64,000 nucleotides of DNA from Oceanobacillus polygoni (GTDB lineage: Bacteria > Bacillota > Bacilli > Bacillales > Amphibacillaceae): positions 46,832-110,831 of the forward strand of contig NZ_PIJY01000016.1 of the NCBI RefSeq assembly GCF_008304605.1. The letters run 5' to 3'. Below the pieces are notes generated by a model. It did no database searches, was not told the origin of the DNA, and saw nothing but the letters and a program-made list of their open reading frames with translations. Positions 44,873 through 53,872 of the stretch are shown in pieces. Numbering within the stretch: position 1 is the stretch's first letter; every line of letters begins with the position of its first letter. Both the position numbers and the translations under genes were made by a program.

Positions 44873-45025
44873 ATGGCCGGTCGCAAACTTATTTGGATCG
44901 TCACCGTACTATCACTTCTCATCATTACCGTTTTAATTATTGTTTTTGCTTTAAATGGTACAGAGAATTCAATGAATCAGCTGTGGAATGATCGATTGCT
45001 TATGAGTGAAACTGTAGTTTATTAA
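44873..45025 (+). CDS. Small single-span membrane protein, unknown function
   Basis: 50 residues: a basic N-terminus (MAGRKLIW), one hydrophobic segment (about 7-27), and a short polar tail ending NDRLLMSETVVY. An AGGAGG ribosome site lies 7 bases upstream and a T-rich hairpin follows, so it looks like a real single-gene unit. A TATAAT at 44804-44809 may be its -10. I do not recognise the family; the topology is like that of small regulatory membrane proteins. Confidence 0.6.
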   Translation: MAGRKLIWIVTVLSLLIITVLIIVFALNGTENSMNQLWNDRLLMSETVVY

Positions 45026-45042
45026 ATAACGTATTCGTTACT

Positions 45043-45087
45043 AATGGTGCAGGGTTCGAGTTGAATCTTCTGCATCATTTTTTTGTT
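45043..45087 (+). terminator. Terminator after the small membrane protein gene
   Basis: AATGGTGCAG pairs with CTGCATCATT (one mismatch) around a 17-base loop, then T7. Confidence 0.65.
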
Positions 45088-45155
45088 TTCATAGTTTAAC
45101 TTTTGTCCGTTATAGCTTACAATTTAATTGATGTTGAATTAAAAGGGGATATGTC

Positions 45156-45596
45156 ATGCAACGGTTGGTAATTGTAATACTATGTATTCCTGTACTGTTA
45201 TTAAGTGGATGCCTTAATCCGGCTGCTGTATCTGTAGTATCAGATATGTATGAAGCAGCATTGTTAGAAAATGATGAATTGGTGGCTACATATTTTTCAG
45301 AGGATTATTTAGAAAAGCACCCATTAGAAGAATTATCGGATGAGCTAGCAGCCGACGTTCGAAATCGTGGTGGGGTAAATTTATTAAATATGAAGGAGCT
45401 GCAGGGGCGAAATCTTCAGTCAGAGATCGTGCAGGCTTTAAATGATACTTATGCTGAGGACTGGAGCTTTGTTGTGCTTCAAACAGATGACGATACCATA
45501 CAGACATGGGTCGTAAAAAGAGGAGAAACGCAATATTATATTGTAGAGGGTCAAAAAATGAATGTTGATACGTATAATGGCGCAGTATTAAAATAA
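45156..45596 (+). CDS. Putative lipoprotein, unknown function
   Basis: 146 residues. Signal peptide with lipobox LLSGC (Cys about residue 19), then a small acidic domain beginning VVSDMYEAALLENDELVATYFSEDY and ending in beta-strand-like segments (WSFVVLQTDD, TWVVKRGETQYYIVEG). The layout resembles small NTF2-like/DUF extracellular domains, but I cannot assign a family. ATG 45156 behind AAAAGGGG. Single-gene unit ending in a terminator. Confidence 0.7.
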   Translation: MQRLVIVILCIPVLLLSGCLNPAAVSVVSDMYEAALLENDELVATYFSEDYLEKHPLEELSDELAADVRNRGGVNLLNMKELQGRNLQSEIVQALNDTYAEDWSFVVLQTDDDTIQTWVVKRGETQYYIVEGQKMNVDTYNGAVLK

Positions 45597-45620
45597 CAAA
45601 GATATAGGTAGGTAAGCTTA

Positions 45621-45657
45621 AAAAGTGAGGAAGGAGCGCACCTTCTTCATTTTTTTG
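45621..45657 (+). terminator. Terminator of the lipoprotein gene
   Basis: GTGAGGAAGG pairs with CCTTCTTCAT (two mismatches), then T7. Confidence 0.75.
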
Positions 45658-45891
45658 CAATTAAGGCATTTGTACAAGAGCTAAATGAGTTTTTGATTAC
45701 ATATGGATTATAATTTCGATAGACAACGTACTATTTTACTGGAATTAATGTTATATATTAGAAATAATAATAACTTTTATAATAATTCTTTATAATCTAA
45801 ATTAACAGAATCCATTGACTTATAAAATGACAACTGTTTTAATAAAGAAAATAATATTTCAACCTATAAATGAGTTATAAGTTGAAATTAC

Positions 45892-45915
45892 TGGTACGTA
45901 CAACGTGACATCACG
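45892..45915. promoter_or_regulatory. Adjacent palindromes, candidate GntR/HutC operator
   Basis: TGGTACGTACAA (core GTACGTAC, a perfect palindrome) is followed directly by CGTGA-CA-TCACG. Both lie about 30-50 bases upstream of the regulator start. HutC-subfamily proteins bind such short palindromes; which of the two, if either, is the site is open. Confidence 0.4.
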
Positions 45916-45943
45916 ACTAGTTTAAATGCAAAGGGGGATGTAC

Positions 45944-46671
45944 ATGATTAATGCAGAGTTGCCAATTCCTTTACACGTACAGATTAGTAATCTATTGGAA
46001 AAACAAATACGAATTGGAGCATATCAAGAAAAGATACCCAGTGAAAGAGAATTGATGGATATGTATGCGGTGAGTAGAACGACAGTTAGAGAAGCTGTTT
46101 CCAAACTAGTAAATGAAGGAAAGCTTCAAAAGGTTCATGGTAAAGGTACATTTATTTCTAAACAACCTCCAATACAGGAATGGTTAACTTCTTTGAATAG
46201 TTTTACCGATACCGTAATAAAAATGGGAATGAATCCGAGTAGCAGGTTAATATATTCCGGAAAACTATCACAGAAGAATGGTCTAAATATATTTGAAACG
46301 AACCATGATCTCTATTTAATAGAACGTTTGCGTTTTGCAGATAACATTCCTGTAGCAATTGAATTGAAAAGCACTTTTATCCATTCGAAATAGGAATGAA
46401 GCTTTCAACTTTTGATTTAAATACGGCCACGATATACGATCTGTTAGAAAATGAACTTTATATCAATCTAAGTGAAGCAGAGCAATCAATTACAACCCAT
46501 CAAATTAATAAACAAGAAGCCACTCATTTAGAAATACATGAATCTTCAACTGTACTTCGAGCAGAAAGAGTAATCTATGATCAATTTGGAAAAGCTGTTG
46601 AGTCTTATCAAGGTCTATATCGTCCAGATATGTATGTTTTCCGTATCAAAACAAAAAGAAAGCTATTATAA
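45944..46671 (+). pseudogene. GntR-family regulator, HutC subfamily, frameshifted
   Basis: Two frames together give one regulator of about 242 residues. The first (from ATG 45944, behind AAGGGGG) holds the winged helix with IPSERELMDMYAVSRTTVREAVSKL and GKGTFIS, then the start of the UTRA ligand domain up to ELKSTFI. It then stops at TAG 46391. The next frame continues with PFEIGMKLSTFDLNTATIYDLLENEL and ends with EKVIYD-like RAERVIYDQFGKAVESYQGLYRPDMY. One missing base near 46381-46384 explains the break. It lies before a TRAP transporter operon, which it would have controlled. A sequencing error is the alternative. Confidence 0.8.
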
Positions 46672-46682
46672 ACATTTCATAA

Positions 46683-46697
46683 ATGTAAGCGTTATCA
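46683..46697. promoter_or_regulatory. Perfect cre upstream of the TRAP transporter genes
   Basis: ATGTAAGCGTTATCA matches WTGNAANCGNWNNCW fully. It sits between the regulator stop and the dctP start, 19 bases before the latter. Confidence 0.6.
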
Positions 46698-46715
46698 ATA
46701 GAAGGGAGTTATAAG

Positions 46716-47774
46716 ATGAAAAAAATGAAACCCAATGTTATTATCATCCTGGTTATTTTTGCCTTCGTTAGTTTTGCGCTTATTGGAAATGATGCACTTA
46801 ATCAAAATACTATTGCCGGTCAATCAGATGAAGTAACGTTAAGACTTGGTCAATCAAAGGCTGGGAGTCATCCTGTATCCATCGGAATCGATAGATTTGC
46901 AGAATTAGTGGAAGAGAAGTCAAATGGAAAAATAACTGTTGATACATTTCATGATTCTGTACTTGGCAGTGATAGGGAAGTAATTGAAAGTGCCCAAAGA
47001 GGAAGTCTAGAATTGGCTAGCTCCTCTACTCCAAATATGACTAGTTTTACAAATTACTTTACCGCATGGGATCTACCTTATATCTTTGAGGACAAAGATG
47101 AAGTGTATAAAGCGGTGGATGGAAAGCCTGGTGAAATCATTCGAAAAGAAATGGAAAAGTCCGGATTCAAGGTTATTTTCTTTCCTGATTATGGGTTTCG
47201 ACAGGTTGTTAATAACGTAAGACCAGTTAACCTTCCAAAAGATATGGCGGGGCTTAAAATTAGAACAACAAATTCTAGAATTGAACAAGCTGATTTTAGA
47301 GAATTTGGTGCAAGTCCAACTCCAGTAGCTTGGTCAGAAGTATTTACGGCTTTGCAGCAAGGTACAGTAGAGGGAGAAGGAAATAGTTATTCTTTACTAT
47401 GGGACTCAAAACATCAAGAGGTCTTAAATTATGCTACAGAGGTGAATTATAATTACAGCTCGGACATCGTTGTTATGAATAAAGATAAATTTGATAAACT
47501 CCCTATTGAATATCAGGACATCATTATGGAAGCTGGAGTAGAGGCAACGGAATGGCAACGTGCTCTAGCAAATGAAAGAGAGGAAGAAGCAAAACAGCAA
47601 TTTATTGATTATGGAATTGAGGTCTATGAACCAACACCAGAGGAAATGAAAATATGGAAGCAAACCGTAGAGCCTGTTTGGGACCAGTTTGTGAGAGAGG
47701 GAGCAGCGGATCCTGAGTATGTCGACATCATTCTTGAAACGCTTGGAAAGACAAGGAAGGACATCTTTAAATAA
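46716..47774 (+). CDS. TRAP transporter solute-binding protein (DctP family)
   Basis: 352 residues. An N-terminal hydrophobic segment (about 8-24) acts as signal or anchor; no lipobox Cys is seen. Mature domain: VTLRLGQSKAGSHPVSIGIDRFAELVEEKS, LDLPYIF-like WDLPYIFEDKDEVYKA, and the conserved GLKIRTTNSRIEQADFREFGASPTPVAWSEVFTALQQGTVEGEGN (about 170-215), where the Arg binds the substrate carboxylate. It delivers an organic acid to the DctQM permease encoded next. Start ATG behind AAGGGAG. Confidence 0.9.
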   Translation: MKKMKPNVIIILVIFAFVSFALIGNDALNQNTIAGQSDEVTLRLGQSKAGSHPVSIGIDRFAELVEEKSNGKITVDTFHDSVLGSDREVIESAQRGSLELASSSTPNMTSFTNYFTAWDLPYIFEDKDEVYKAVDGKPGEIIRKEMEKSGFKVIFFPDYGFRQVVNNVRPVNLPKDMAGLKIRTTNSRIEQADFREFGASPTPVAWSEVFTALQQGTVEGEGNSYSLLWDSKHQEVLNYATEVNYNYSSDIVVMNKDKFDKLPIEYQDIIMEAGVEATEWQRALANEREEEAKQQFIDYGIEVYEPTPEEMKIWKQTVEPVWDQFVREGAADPEYVDIILETLGKTRKDIFK

Positions 47775-47825
47775 TCTATTCCAGTCTTAAAAAATCCCTC
47801 TACTGGGGTTAGGAGCTGAGCAATT

Positions 47826-49739
47826 ATGGGGCAAGATTTATCTGCAATGGAAAATAGGCAGAATAATACACCACTAATGAAAAAAGATAGCCGACTACTA
47901 AAAACAATAAAATTTATTGATCAGCGATTTGAGGAAATGCTTATTGTATTAGGTTTTCTGACGTTTATTATTCTAATTAATCTTCAAGTTATCAATCGAT
48001 ATATTTTACCTTTTATTGAGATTGCTAATATTACTACATGGACAGAGGAAGTTTCCCGCTACATTTTTATTTTCGTATCATTTCTAGGTGCAAGCCTAGC
48101 TATTAAAAAGAGAGATTCAATCCAGGTTACTGCTTTAGTTGATAGGTTTCCTTTAGGATTACAGAAATCGATTCATATTGCTAACACAATCTTTATGCTT
48201 TACTTCAGCTATATGATTGTCAAATATGGATACACGTTAATTTTGTTTCAGTTTGATACAGGACAGACTACACCAGCGTTATCGATGCCGATGGCAATTG
48301 CATATAGCGCTGTACCACTCGGTTTTCTGCTCATGGCAATCCGCTTAATTCAGAATCTATTGCACGATACAAAAGATATGGAAGTAAAGGATGGACTAAT
48401 TGGAACAATCCTTGCATTTATAATGATTCTTCCTGTCTTGACCTTAGGTGAAGCAAGCATATCCTTATTACTTTTTGGATATTTTATATTGTTTATTGTT
48501 CTTGGGATGCCAATTGCTTTTGCACTCGGTGTAAGCACATTGGCAACTGTATTAGCAACGAACGCAATTCCGATTGATTTTTTTCCACAAACAGCATTTA
48601 CAAGTATTGATAATTTCCCAATAATGGCTGTGCCATTTTTTATAGCAGCAGGAATTATTATGGGTGGGGGAAACATCATCAGAAAGTTGTTAAATCTTTC
48701 CGATGAATTACTAGGTTACTTGCCAGGTGGTCTTGCATTGGTTGCAATTGTAACGAGTATGTTCTTCTCAGCTATTAGTGGATCTGGTCCTGCAACGGTT
48801 GCAGCAATTGGAACCTTGTTAATACCAGCAATGATCAAACAAGGATACTCACCCGGATTTGCAACAGCAGTGGTGGCTGCAGCAGGAACAATCGGTGTTA
48901 TTATTCCACCAAGTAATCCACTTGTTATTTATGGTGTTGTTTCTCAGCAGTCCATTTCACAATTATTTATTGCTGGAATAATTCCTGGAATTCTAACGGG
49001 AATAGCTCTAATTATAGTTACCTACTTTATTGCAAAAAAGAAAGGTTGGCGTGGTGAGAAGACCGCTTTTAGTTTGAAAAATACACTAGCGGCTGCTTGG
49101 GACGCCAAACTAGCTTTACTCGTTCCAATATTTATTTTAGGTGGAATCTATGGCGGTTTTATGACACCTACAGAAGCGGCTGCAGTTGCAGCTGGTTATG
49201 GAATCATTATTGGAATGTTTATTTATAAGGATATGGATTTTAAAGGTTTATATAGGAATCTAGCAAAAGCAGGTATCACGTCATCTATTATCATTTTATT
49301 AATTGTGATGGCAAGTATATTTGGACGTTTAATTACATTGGAAAGAGTTGCAGAAGTAGTAGCTAACTTTGTATTAGGCATCAGCGAAAATAAATGGATT
49401 ATTCTTCTGTTACTAAATGCCTTCTTATTACTTGTTGGTTTAATTATGGAAGCGTTAGCAGCAATTGTTATTTTAACACCGATTCTGCTTCCAATGGCAT
49501 TAGCAATTGGTGTAGACCCCGTTCACTTCGGGTTGATTATGATTTTCAACCTAGCTATTGGATTCATTACACCACCTGTTGGTGTTAACCTTTTTGTTGC
49601 TGCTGGAGTAGCCAAATTGAAAATAGAGGAAGTTGTTAAAGGAATTGGAGCATTATTAGTTACGATGGTGGTTGTCTTATTATTAGTTACCTATATACCT
49701 GACATTAGTTTATGGCTGGTTGAATTTATGAGGCAATGA
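47826..49739 (+). CDS. TRAP transporter fused small and large permease (DctQM)
   Basis: 637 residues. The first part (about 25-190, four hydrophobic segments, TWTEEVSRYIFIFVSFLGASLAIKKRDSI) is the DctQ small subunit; after a short hydrophilic linker near 190 the rest is the DctM large subunit with about 12 segments, including GMPIAFALGVSTL, AVPFFIAAGIIMGGG, FFSAISGSGPATVAAIG, GTIGVIIPPSNPLVIYG and GFITPPVGVNLFVAAG. It couples sodium to uptake of the acid bound by DctP. Fused DctQM proteins are known, though separate genes are more common. Confidence 0.9.
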   Translation: MGQDLSAMENRQNNTPLMKKDSRLLKTIKFIDQRFEEMLIVLGFLTFIILINLQVINRYILPFIEIANITTWTEEVSRYIFIFVSFLGASLAIKKRDSIQVTALVDRFPLGLQKSIHIANTIFMLYFSYMIVKYGYTLILFQFDTGQTTPALSMPMAIAYSAVPLGFLLMAIRLIQNLLHDTKDMEVKDGLIGTILAFIMILPVLTLGEASISLLLFGYFILFIVLGMPIAFALGVSTLATVLATNAIPIDFFPQTAFTSIDNFPIMAVPFFIAAGIIMGGGNIIRKLLNLSDELLGYLPGGLALVAIVTSMFFSAISGSGPATVAAIGTLLIPAMIKQGYSPGFATAVVAAAGTIGVIIPPSNPLVIYGVVSQQSISQLFIAGIIPGILTGIALIIVTYFIAKKKGWRGEKTAFSLKNTLAAAWDAKLALLVPIFILGGIYGGFMTPTEAAAVAAGYGIIIGMFIYKDMDFKGLYRNLAKAGITSSIIILLIVMASIFGRLITLERVAEVVANFVLGISENKWIILLLLNAFLLLVGLIMEALAAIVILTPILLPMALAIGVDPVHFGLIMIFNLAIGFITPPVGVNLFVAAGVAKLKIEEVVKGIGALLVTMVVVLLLVTYIPDISLWLVEFMRQ

Positions 49740-49834
49740 TTCTAGTTGTTGGAGCATATTGATTTGAAGGGAGTGAGGGAGTTAATTGAAAAAAAAGAAA
49801 AATTATCGTATAGAAAAATATATAAGGAGGTTTC

Positions 49835-51028
49835 ATGATGACTTCAACCTATTTACCACGTCAGATTGAACTGGGATCTAATAGCTTAGAACAGTTAGGG
49901 AAAATAGCGGTAGAAAATGGAGCAACGAAATTATTTGTCGTTATGGATGCATTTCTAGCTACTGAGGGACTAAATTATGACATGAAAATTAAGTCTATAG
50001 CCAAAAAGGAGAAACTCTCCGTTACGATTTTTTCCGATTACAAGGGAGAACCTACAACCCATCATCTTCATGCTGCATTGGATGGCCTAATCAAATCTAA
50101 AGCAGATTGTGTTGTCGCAATTGGGGGTGGAAGTGCTATAGACATTGCCAAAGCGGCCTCCGTGTTTGCGATAAATCCTGTCTTAACTTGGGAGGAGATA
50201 GTATCTCAAAAGCGGTTAAAAAGGCTTCCGCTCTTGGCGGTTCCTACTACAGCAGGGACAGGATCTGAGGCGACGAAAGTAATGGTAGTAAAAAATATGG
50301 AGACACAGATTAAAATGAATCCAGGTCATAAAGACTTGGTACCAGATGTTGCTATTCTGGATCCGCTACTCACAAAAAGCCTACCAAACCAATTTACTGC
50401 TTACACTGGTCTTGATGCACTGGCCCATGCCATGGAGGCATATGTTTCAACGCTTGCCAGTGCAACAACAGATAACTATGCGCTACATGCAATTCGTATG
50501 ATCGGCAAGTCATTACCTAAGGTTTATGAAAACGGAGCAGATGTGGATGCTCGTGAAGAAATGCTGCTCGCAAGCTGTTATGCAGGTATTGCTTTCTCCA
50601 ACGCCTCTACTAATCTGGCACATGCTGCAGGGAGGCCGTTAGGTGCGAGGTTCCATATTCCACATGGACTAAGTGTCGCATTACTTTTACCGTTTGTAGT
50701 GGAATTTGGATTAGAAGCTGCTGAGGATAGATATGCAGCGATTGCAGTGAGTTTAGGAGAAGAAGACACTGGAAATAAAAAACACTTAGCTAAACGAACG
50801 CACAAGCTAATTGAATCTTATAATGATACATTTTCCATTTGGGAGGATGCTTTACGTTATATTGACTTACAGGATTTTAAAGAAAGCATTCCGTTACTTG
50901 TAGATGATGCCTTGAGTGGTAATGGAATTGTGACAAACCCTAAAGTTCCAGAATCTAAGGATGTGGAGCATATATTTAATGCTCTATTGAAGAAATTAAC
51001 GCAAGTAGCCCAAATCCAGATGGCATAA
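49835..51028 (+). CDS. Iron-containing alcohol dehydrogenase
   Basis: 397 residues, group III dehydrogenase. NAD-binding IGGGSAIDIAKAAS (about 95-108), VPTTAGTGSEATK (about 134-146), and metal ligands in LDALAHAMEAYVS (about 194-206; Asp and His), NLAHAAGRPLGARFHIPHG (His residues, about 260-278). Oxidises an alcohol or hydroxy acid, often to a semialdehyde. It follows the TRAP genes by 95 bases and precedes a terminator, so it is probably the first catabolic enzyme for the transported compound. ATG 49835 behind AAGGAGG. Confidence 0.88.
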   Translation: MMTSTYLPRQIELGSNSLEQLGKIAVENGATKLFVVMDAFLATEGLNYDMKIKSIAKKEKLSVTIFSDYKGEPTTHHLHAALDGLIKSKADCVVAIGGGSAIDIAKAASVFAINPVLTWEEIVSQKRLKRLPLLAVPTTAGTGSEATKVMVVKNMETQIKMNPGHKDLVPDVAILDPLLTKSLPNQFTAYTGLDALAHAMEAYVSTLASATTDNYALHAIRMIGKSLPKVYENGADVDAREEMLLASCYAGIAFSNASTNLAHAAGRPLGARFHIPHGLSVALLLPFVVEFGLEAAEDRYAAIAVSLGEEDTGNKKHLAKRTHKLIESYNDTFSIWEDALRYIDLQDFKESIPLLVDDALSGNGIVTNPKVPESKDVEHIFNALLKKLTQVAQIQMA

Positions 51029-51335
51029 ATCATTATTTACGTCGACTGGTAGTGACGTCATGATGAATTCAGTTTATAGAGGACCGTCTACCCAGCAAAA
51101 TAGATGGGTGATGTGTAGGAATTATGATAGGTTAAGAACATTTATTACCTTATCAGACAAATAGAAATTTTCCGAGAAAATCACGAATCGTGAAATAAAC
51201 GATTAGAAAAAATCTCCAGTTTATCTGGGGATTTTTTCTAACCTCTTTACATCCAGTCTGAAATAATAGGATTTTCATCAATTTCATGGGATAATATACA
51301 GGTACAATAGTTACAAACAGATTGGAGACTAGAAC
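51029..51335. other. Intergenic region
   Basis: 307 bases with no gene. Holds the palindrome TCACGAATCGTGA (51181-51193) and the terminator just after it. Confidence 0.5.
51203..51241 (+). terminator. Terminator of the TRAP/dehydrogenase unit
   Basis: TTAGAAAAAATCTCCAG pairs with CTGGGGATTTTTTCTAA (one mismatch) around TTTAT. It is symmetrical, so it could work in both directions. Confidence 0.85.
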
Positions 51336-51638
51336 ATGAAATGTAAAATAAATCGCAATGCAGCAAAAATGTTAAAAGAAATGCTCACAAAAGAAGAAGC
51401 AGAAGGCAAAATGATCCGAGTTTATATTTCTCATATGCATGGGGATCATGCACATTATGGTATTTCTTTAGATACACCAACAGAGCATGATGAAATTGTG
51501 AAAACGGATAAAGGTGTCGATATATTATTAGATGCACGTGAGGAGTTTTTGGATGGAATTTGGATTCAATACTTCTTTGTAGACAACGAAGGTTTCGTGA
51601 TTACAAACCCTTCAAAGGGTCATAACCATCATCATTAA
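51336..51638 (+). CDS. HesB/IscA-like protein with cysteines replaced by histidines
   Basis: 100 residues. The layout follows A-type iron-sulfur carrier proteins: RNAAKMLKEMLTKE, then a strand pair ending YGISLDTPTEHDEIVKTDKGVDILLD, LDGIWIQYF and a GFVITNP tail. In A-type proteins one Cys follows the first strand and two more lie in a Cys-Gly-Cys near the end. Here the first position is in HMHGDHAHYG and the end reads NPSKGHNHHH, so no Cys ligand is left (the only Cys is residue 3). It may bind a metal through His or be a non-carrier paralogue. Single gene between terminators. Confidence 0.65.
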   Translation: MKCKINRNAAKMLKEMLTKEEAEGKMIRVYISHMHGDHAHYGISLDTPTEHDEIVKTDKGVDILLDAREEFLDGIWIQYFFVDNEGFVITNPSKGHNHHH

Positions 51639-51646
51639 AATAAGGA

Positions 51647-51682
51647 AGAGCTGTGACGGGAAGATTGGTCACAGCTTTTTTA
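51647..51682 (+). terminator. Terminator after the HesB-like gene
   Basis: AGCTGTGAC pairs perfectly with GTCACAGCT, then T6. Confidence 0.85.
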
Positions 51683-51823
51683 AATTTAAAATTTTTAAAG
51701 GAGATCAATCTGATTTGTTTGAACGATTCCGATAATGCCGATATAATTGAAAATAGAGAATACAGCATGATTCTTCAACGTGTATTTGTATGCGATTACA
51801 ATATAAAGAGGAGGAATTGGTGT

Positions 51824-53344
51824 ATGAGATATGCAAACCCAAATACAGAGGGTTCAATCGTCACGTTTAAGGAGCGGTATGATAATTTTATTGGAGGGGA
51901 ATACCGCCCACCTGTGAATGGCAAGTATTTTGAAAATGTAAGTCCAGTAACAGGTAAGGTATTTTGTGAAATAGCTAGATCTACAAAAGAAGACGTTCAG
52001 GCAGCCATTGATGCGGCAAATGCTGCAAAAGATGCTTGGGGGAAAACTTCTGTTACGGAACGTTCAAATATATTAAGTAAAATTGCTAATCGAATGGAAG
52101 AAAATATCGAAATGCTTGCAGTTGCAGAAACGTGGGATAATGGGAAAGCAGTTCGGGAACCATTAGCTGCGGATATACCGCTAGCGATTGATCATTTTCG
52201 TTATTTTGCAGGTGTTATCCGAGCGCAAGAAGGTGGCATTAGTCAGATTGATGACGATACAGTAGCGTACCATTTTCATGAGCCACTAGGTGTTGTCGGA
52301 CAAATTATTCCTTGGAATTTCCCATTGCTGATGGCAACGTGGAAGCTAGCACCAGCACTTGCTGCCGGAAACTGTGTTGTATTAAAACCAGCTGAACAAA
52401 CACCAGCCTCTATCCATGTGTTCATGGAGCTTATTCAAGATTTATTACCACCAGGTGTTGTTAATATTGTAAATGGCTTTGGTGTCGAAGCAGGTAAACC
52501 ACTTGCGACAAATTCTGGTATTTCGAAGGTAGCATTTACAGGTGAAACAACGACAGGGAGATTGATTATGCAATATGCTTCTGAAAATATCATCCCTGTT
52601 ACATTAGAGCTTGGTGGTAAATCACCGAATATTTTCTTTGAGGATGTATTGGATGCGGATGATGGTTTCTTAGATAAGGCAGTGGAAGGATTCGTTATGT
52701 TCGCGCTGAACCAAGGTGAGGTTTGTACTTGTCCGTCCCGTGCTCTAGTTCATGAATCGATTTATGATCAGTTTATGGAACGTGTTATTGATCGCGTAAA
52801 GCAGATTAAAATTGGTCATCCACTAGATACGGAAACGATGATGGGAGCACAGGCTTCCCATGAGCAATTGGAAAAAATTTCGTCTTATCTGGATATCGGA
52901 AAACAGGAAGGCGCAGAGGTACTGATTGGTGGGAACATAAATAAGCTTGAAGGCGAGCTTGAAAATGGCTATTATGTCGAGCCAACGATCTTTAAAGGGA
53001 ATAATAACATGCGTATTTTCCAAGAAGAAATCTTTGGACCTGTTCTTTCCGTGACAACGTTTAAAGATAAAGAGGAAGCAATGGAAATCGCTAACGATAC
53101 ATTATATGGATTAGGTGCAGGAGTTTGGACGCGTAATATTAATACAGCTTACCGCTTTGGTCGCGCTATCCAGGCAGGGCGTGTATGGACGAACTGCTAC
53201 CATCAATATCCGGCGCATGCAGCATTTGGTGGCTATAAGAAGTCAGGTATCGGACGAGAAAATCATTTGATGATGCTTGGACACTATCAGCAAACGAAAA
53301 ATTTACTAATTAGCTATAGTGAAGGGCCAGCAGGATTATTCTAG
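51824..53344 (+). CDS. Aldehyde dehydrogenase (acetaldehyde-type)
   Basis: 506 residues. NAD-dependent oxidation of an aldehyde, in this branch commonly acetaldehyde or chloroacetaldehyde. [23 protein letters not shown] start, [14 protein letters not shown] (about 164-177), [13 protein letters not shown] with the base Glu (about 263) and [13 protein letters not shown] with the catalytic Cys (about 301-305; two Cys in tandem positions). ATG 51824 is set by GAGGAGG; a longer in-frame extension upstream overlaps the terminator and is not credible. Directly followed by a DUF779 gene, a pairing frequently seen for this enzyme type. Confidence 0.9.
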   Translation: MRYANPNTEGSIVTFKERYDNFIGGEYRPPVNGKYFENVSPVTGKVFCEIARSTKEDVQAAIDAANAAKDAWGKTSVTERSNILSKIANRMEENIEMLAVAETWDNGKAVREPLAADIPLAIDHFRYFAGVIRAQEGGISQIDDDTVAYHFHEPLGVVGQIIPWNFPLLMATWKLAPALAAGNCVVLKPAEQTPASIHVFMELIQDLLPPGVVNIVNGFGVEAGKPLATNSGISKVAFTGETTTGRLIMQYASENIIPVTLELGGKSPNIFFEDVLDADDGFLDKAVEGFVMFALNQGEVCTCPSRALVHESIYDQFMERVIDRVKQIKIGHPLDTETMMGAQASHEQLEKISSYLDIGKQEGAEVLIGGNINKLEGELENGYYVEPTIFKGNNNMRIFQEEIFGPVLSVTTFKDKEEAMEIANDTLYGLGAGVWTRNINTAYRFGRAIQAGRVWTNCYHQYPAHAAFGGYKKSGIGRENHLMMLGHYQQTKNLLISYSEGPAGLF

Positions 53345-53380
53345 AAAAGCGGATGATCTAGTTATAAGGGAGGCGTATTT

Positions 53381-53740
53381 ATGGTTGCACGTGTAACAGT
53401 TACAGAGGAAGCATTACGCCTAATCGAAACGTTAGTCGATATCCATGGACCGTTAATGTTTCATCAATCAGGTGGATGCTGTGATGGCAGTTCACCAATG
53501 TGCTATCCACATGGAGAATTTCGCACCGGAGAATCAGATGTTCTATTAGGAGAAATTGGCGATACACCTTTCTACATGTCAAAAGATCAATACGAATACT
53601 GGAAGCATACACAACTCATTATTGATGCAATCGATGGTCGTGGTGGTATGTTTTCATTAGAAGGTCCAGAAGGGAAACGATTTATTACAAGGTCTCGTGT
53701 ATTTACGGAGGAAGAAAAGCGTGAGTTAGCAAACAGTTAG
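53381..53740 (+). CDS. DUF779 family protein
   Basis: 119 residues. Cys-rich motif MFHQSGGCCDGSSPMCYPHGEF (Cys near 28, 29 and 36) and GDTPFYMSKDQYEYWKHTQLIIDAIDGRGGMFSLEGPEGKRFITRSRVF, both typical of DUF779. The function is unknown; the genes are very often next to aldehyde dehydrogenases, as here (37 bases away), so a partner or maturation role is inferred. ATG behind AAGGGAGG. Confidence 0.88.
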   Translation: MVARVTVTEEALRLIETLVDIHGPLMFHQSGGCCDGSSPMCYPHGEFRTGESDVLLGEIGDTPFYMSKDQYEYWKHTQLIIDAIDGRGGMFSLEGPEGKRFITRSRVFTEEEKRELANS

Positions 53741-53747
53741 CCAGAAC

Positions 53748-53784
53748 AGAAAATCGTCATCCGCACCACAGGATGGCGATTTCT
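53748..53784 (+). terminator. Hairpin after the DUF779 gene
   Basis: AGAAAATCGTCATCC pairs with GGATGGCGATTTCT with one mismatch and a bulged base. No long T run, so the terminator call is moderate. Confidence 0.55.
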
Positions 53785-53872
53785 GCATATAGATAGTAAT
53801 TTTAAGAGGATGATTCACATCCAGTTGGGCAATACATAAAATAGGAAAAACGACTAATAAGGATGTGTTAAC

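Larger units (their letters stand above)
45597..45943. other. Intergenic region with terminator and regulator control region
   Basis: 347 bases, AT-rich, no gene seen. Contains the lipoprotein terminator and two palindromes just upstream of the GntR/HutC-type gene. Confidence 0.6.

Noticed and set aside
46396..46671. Separate 91-residue protein
   Set aside because: Its sequence is the C-terminal half of the UTRA domain of the regulator started at 45944; it is the frameshifted remainder, not an independent gene.
51653..51823. N-terminal extension of the aldehyde dehydrogenase
   Set aside because: It overlaps a terminator, has no family similarity, and a good ribosome site precedes the ATG at 51824.
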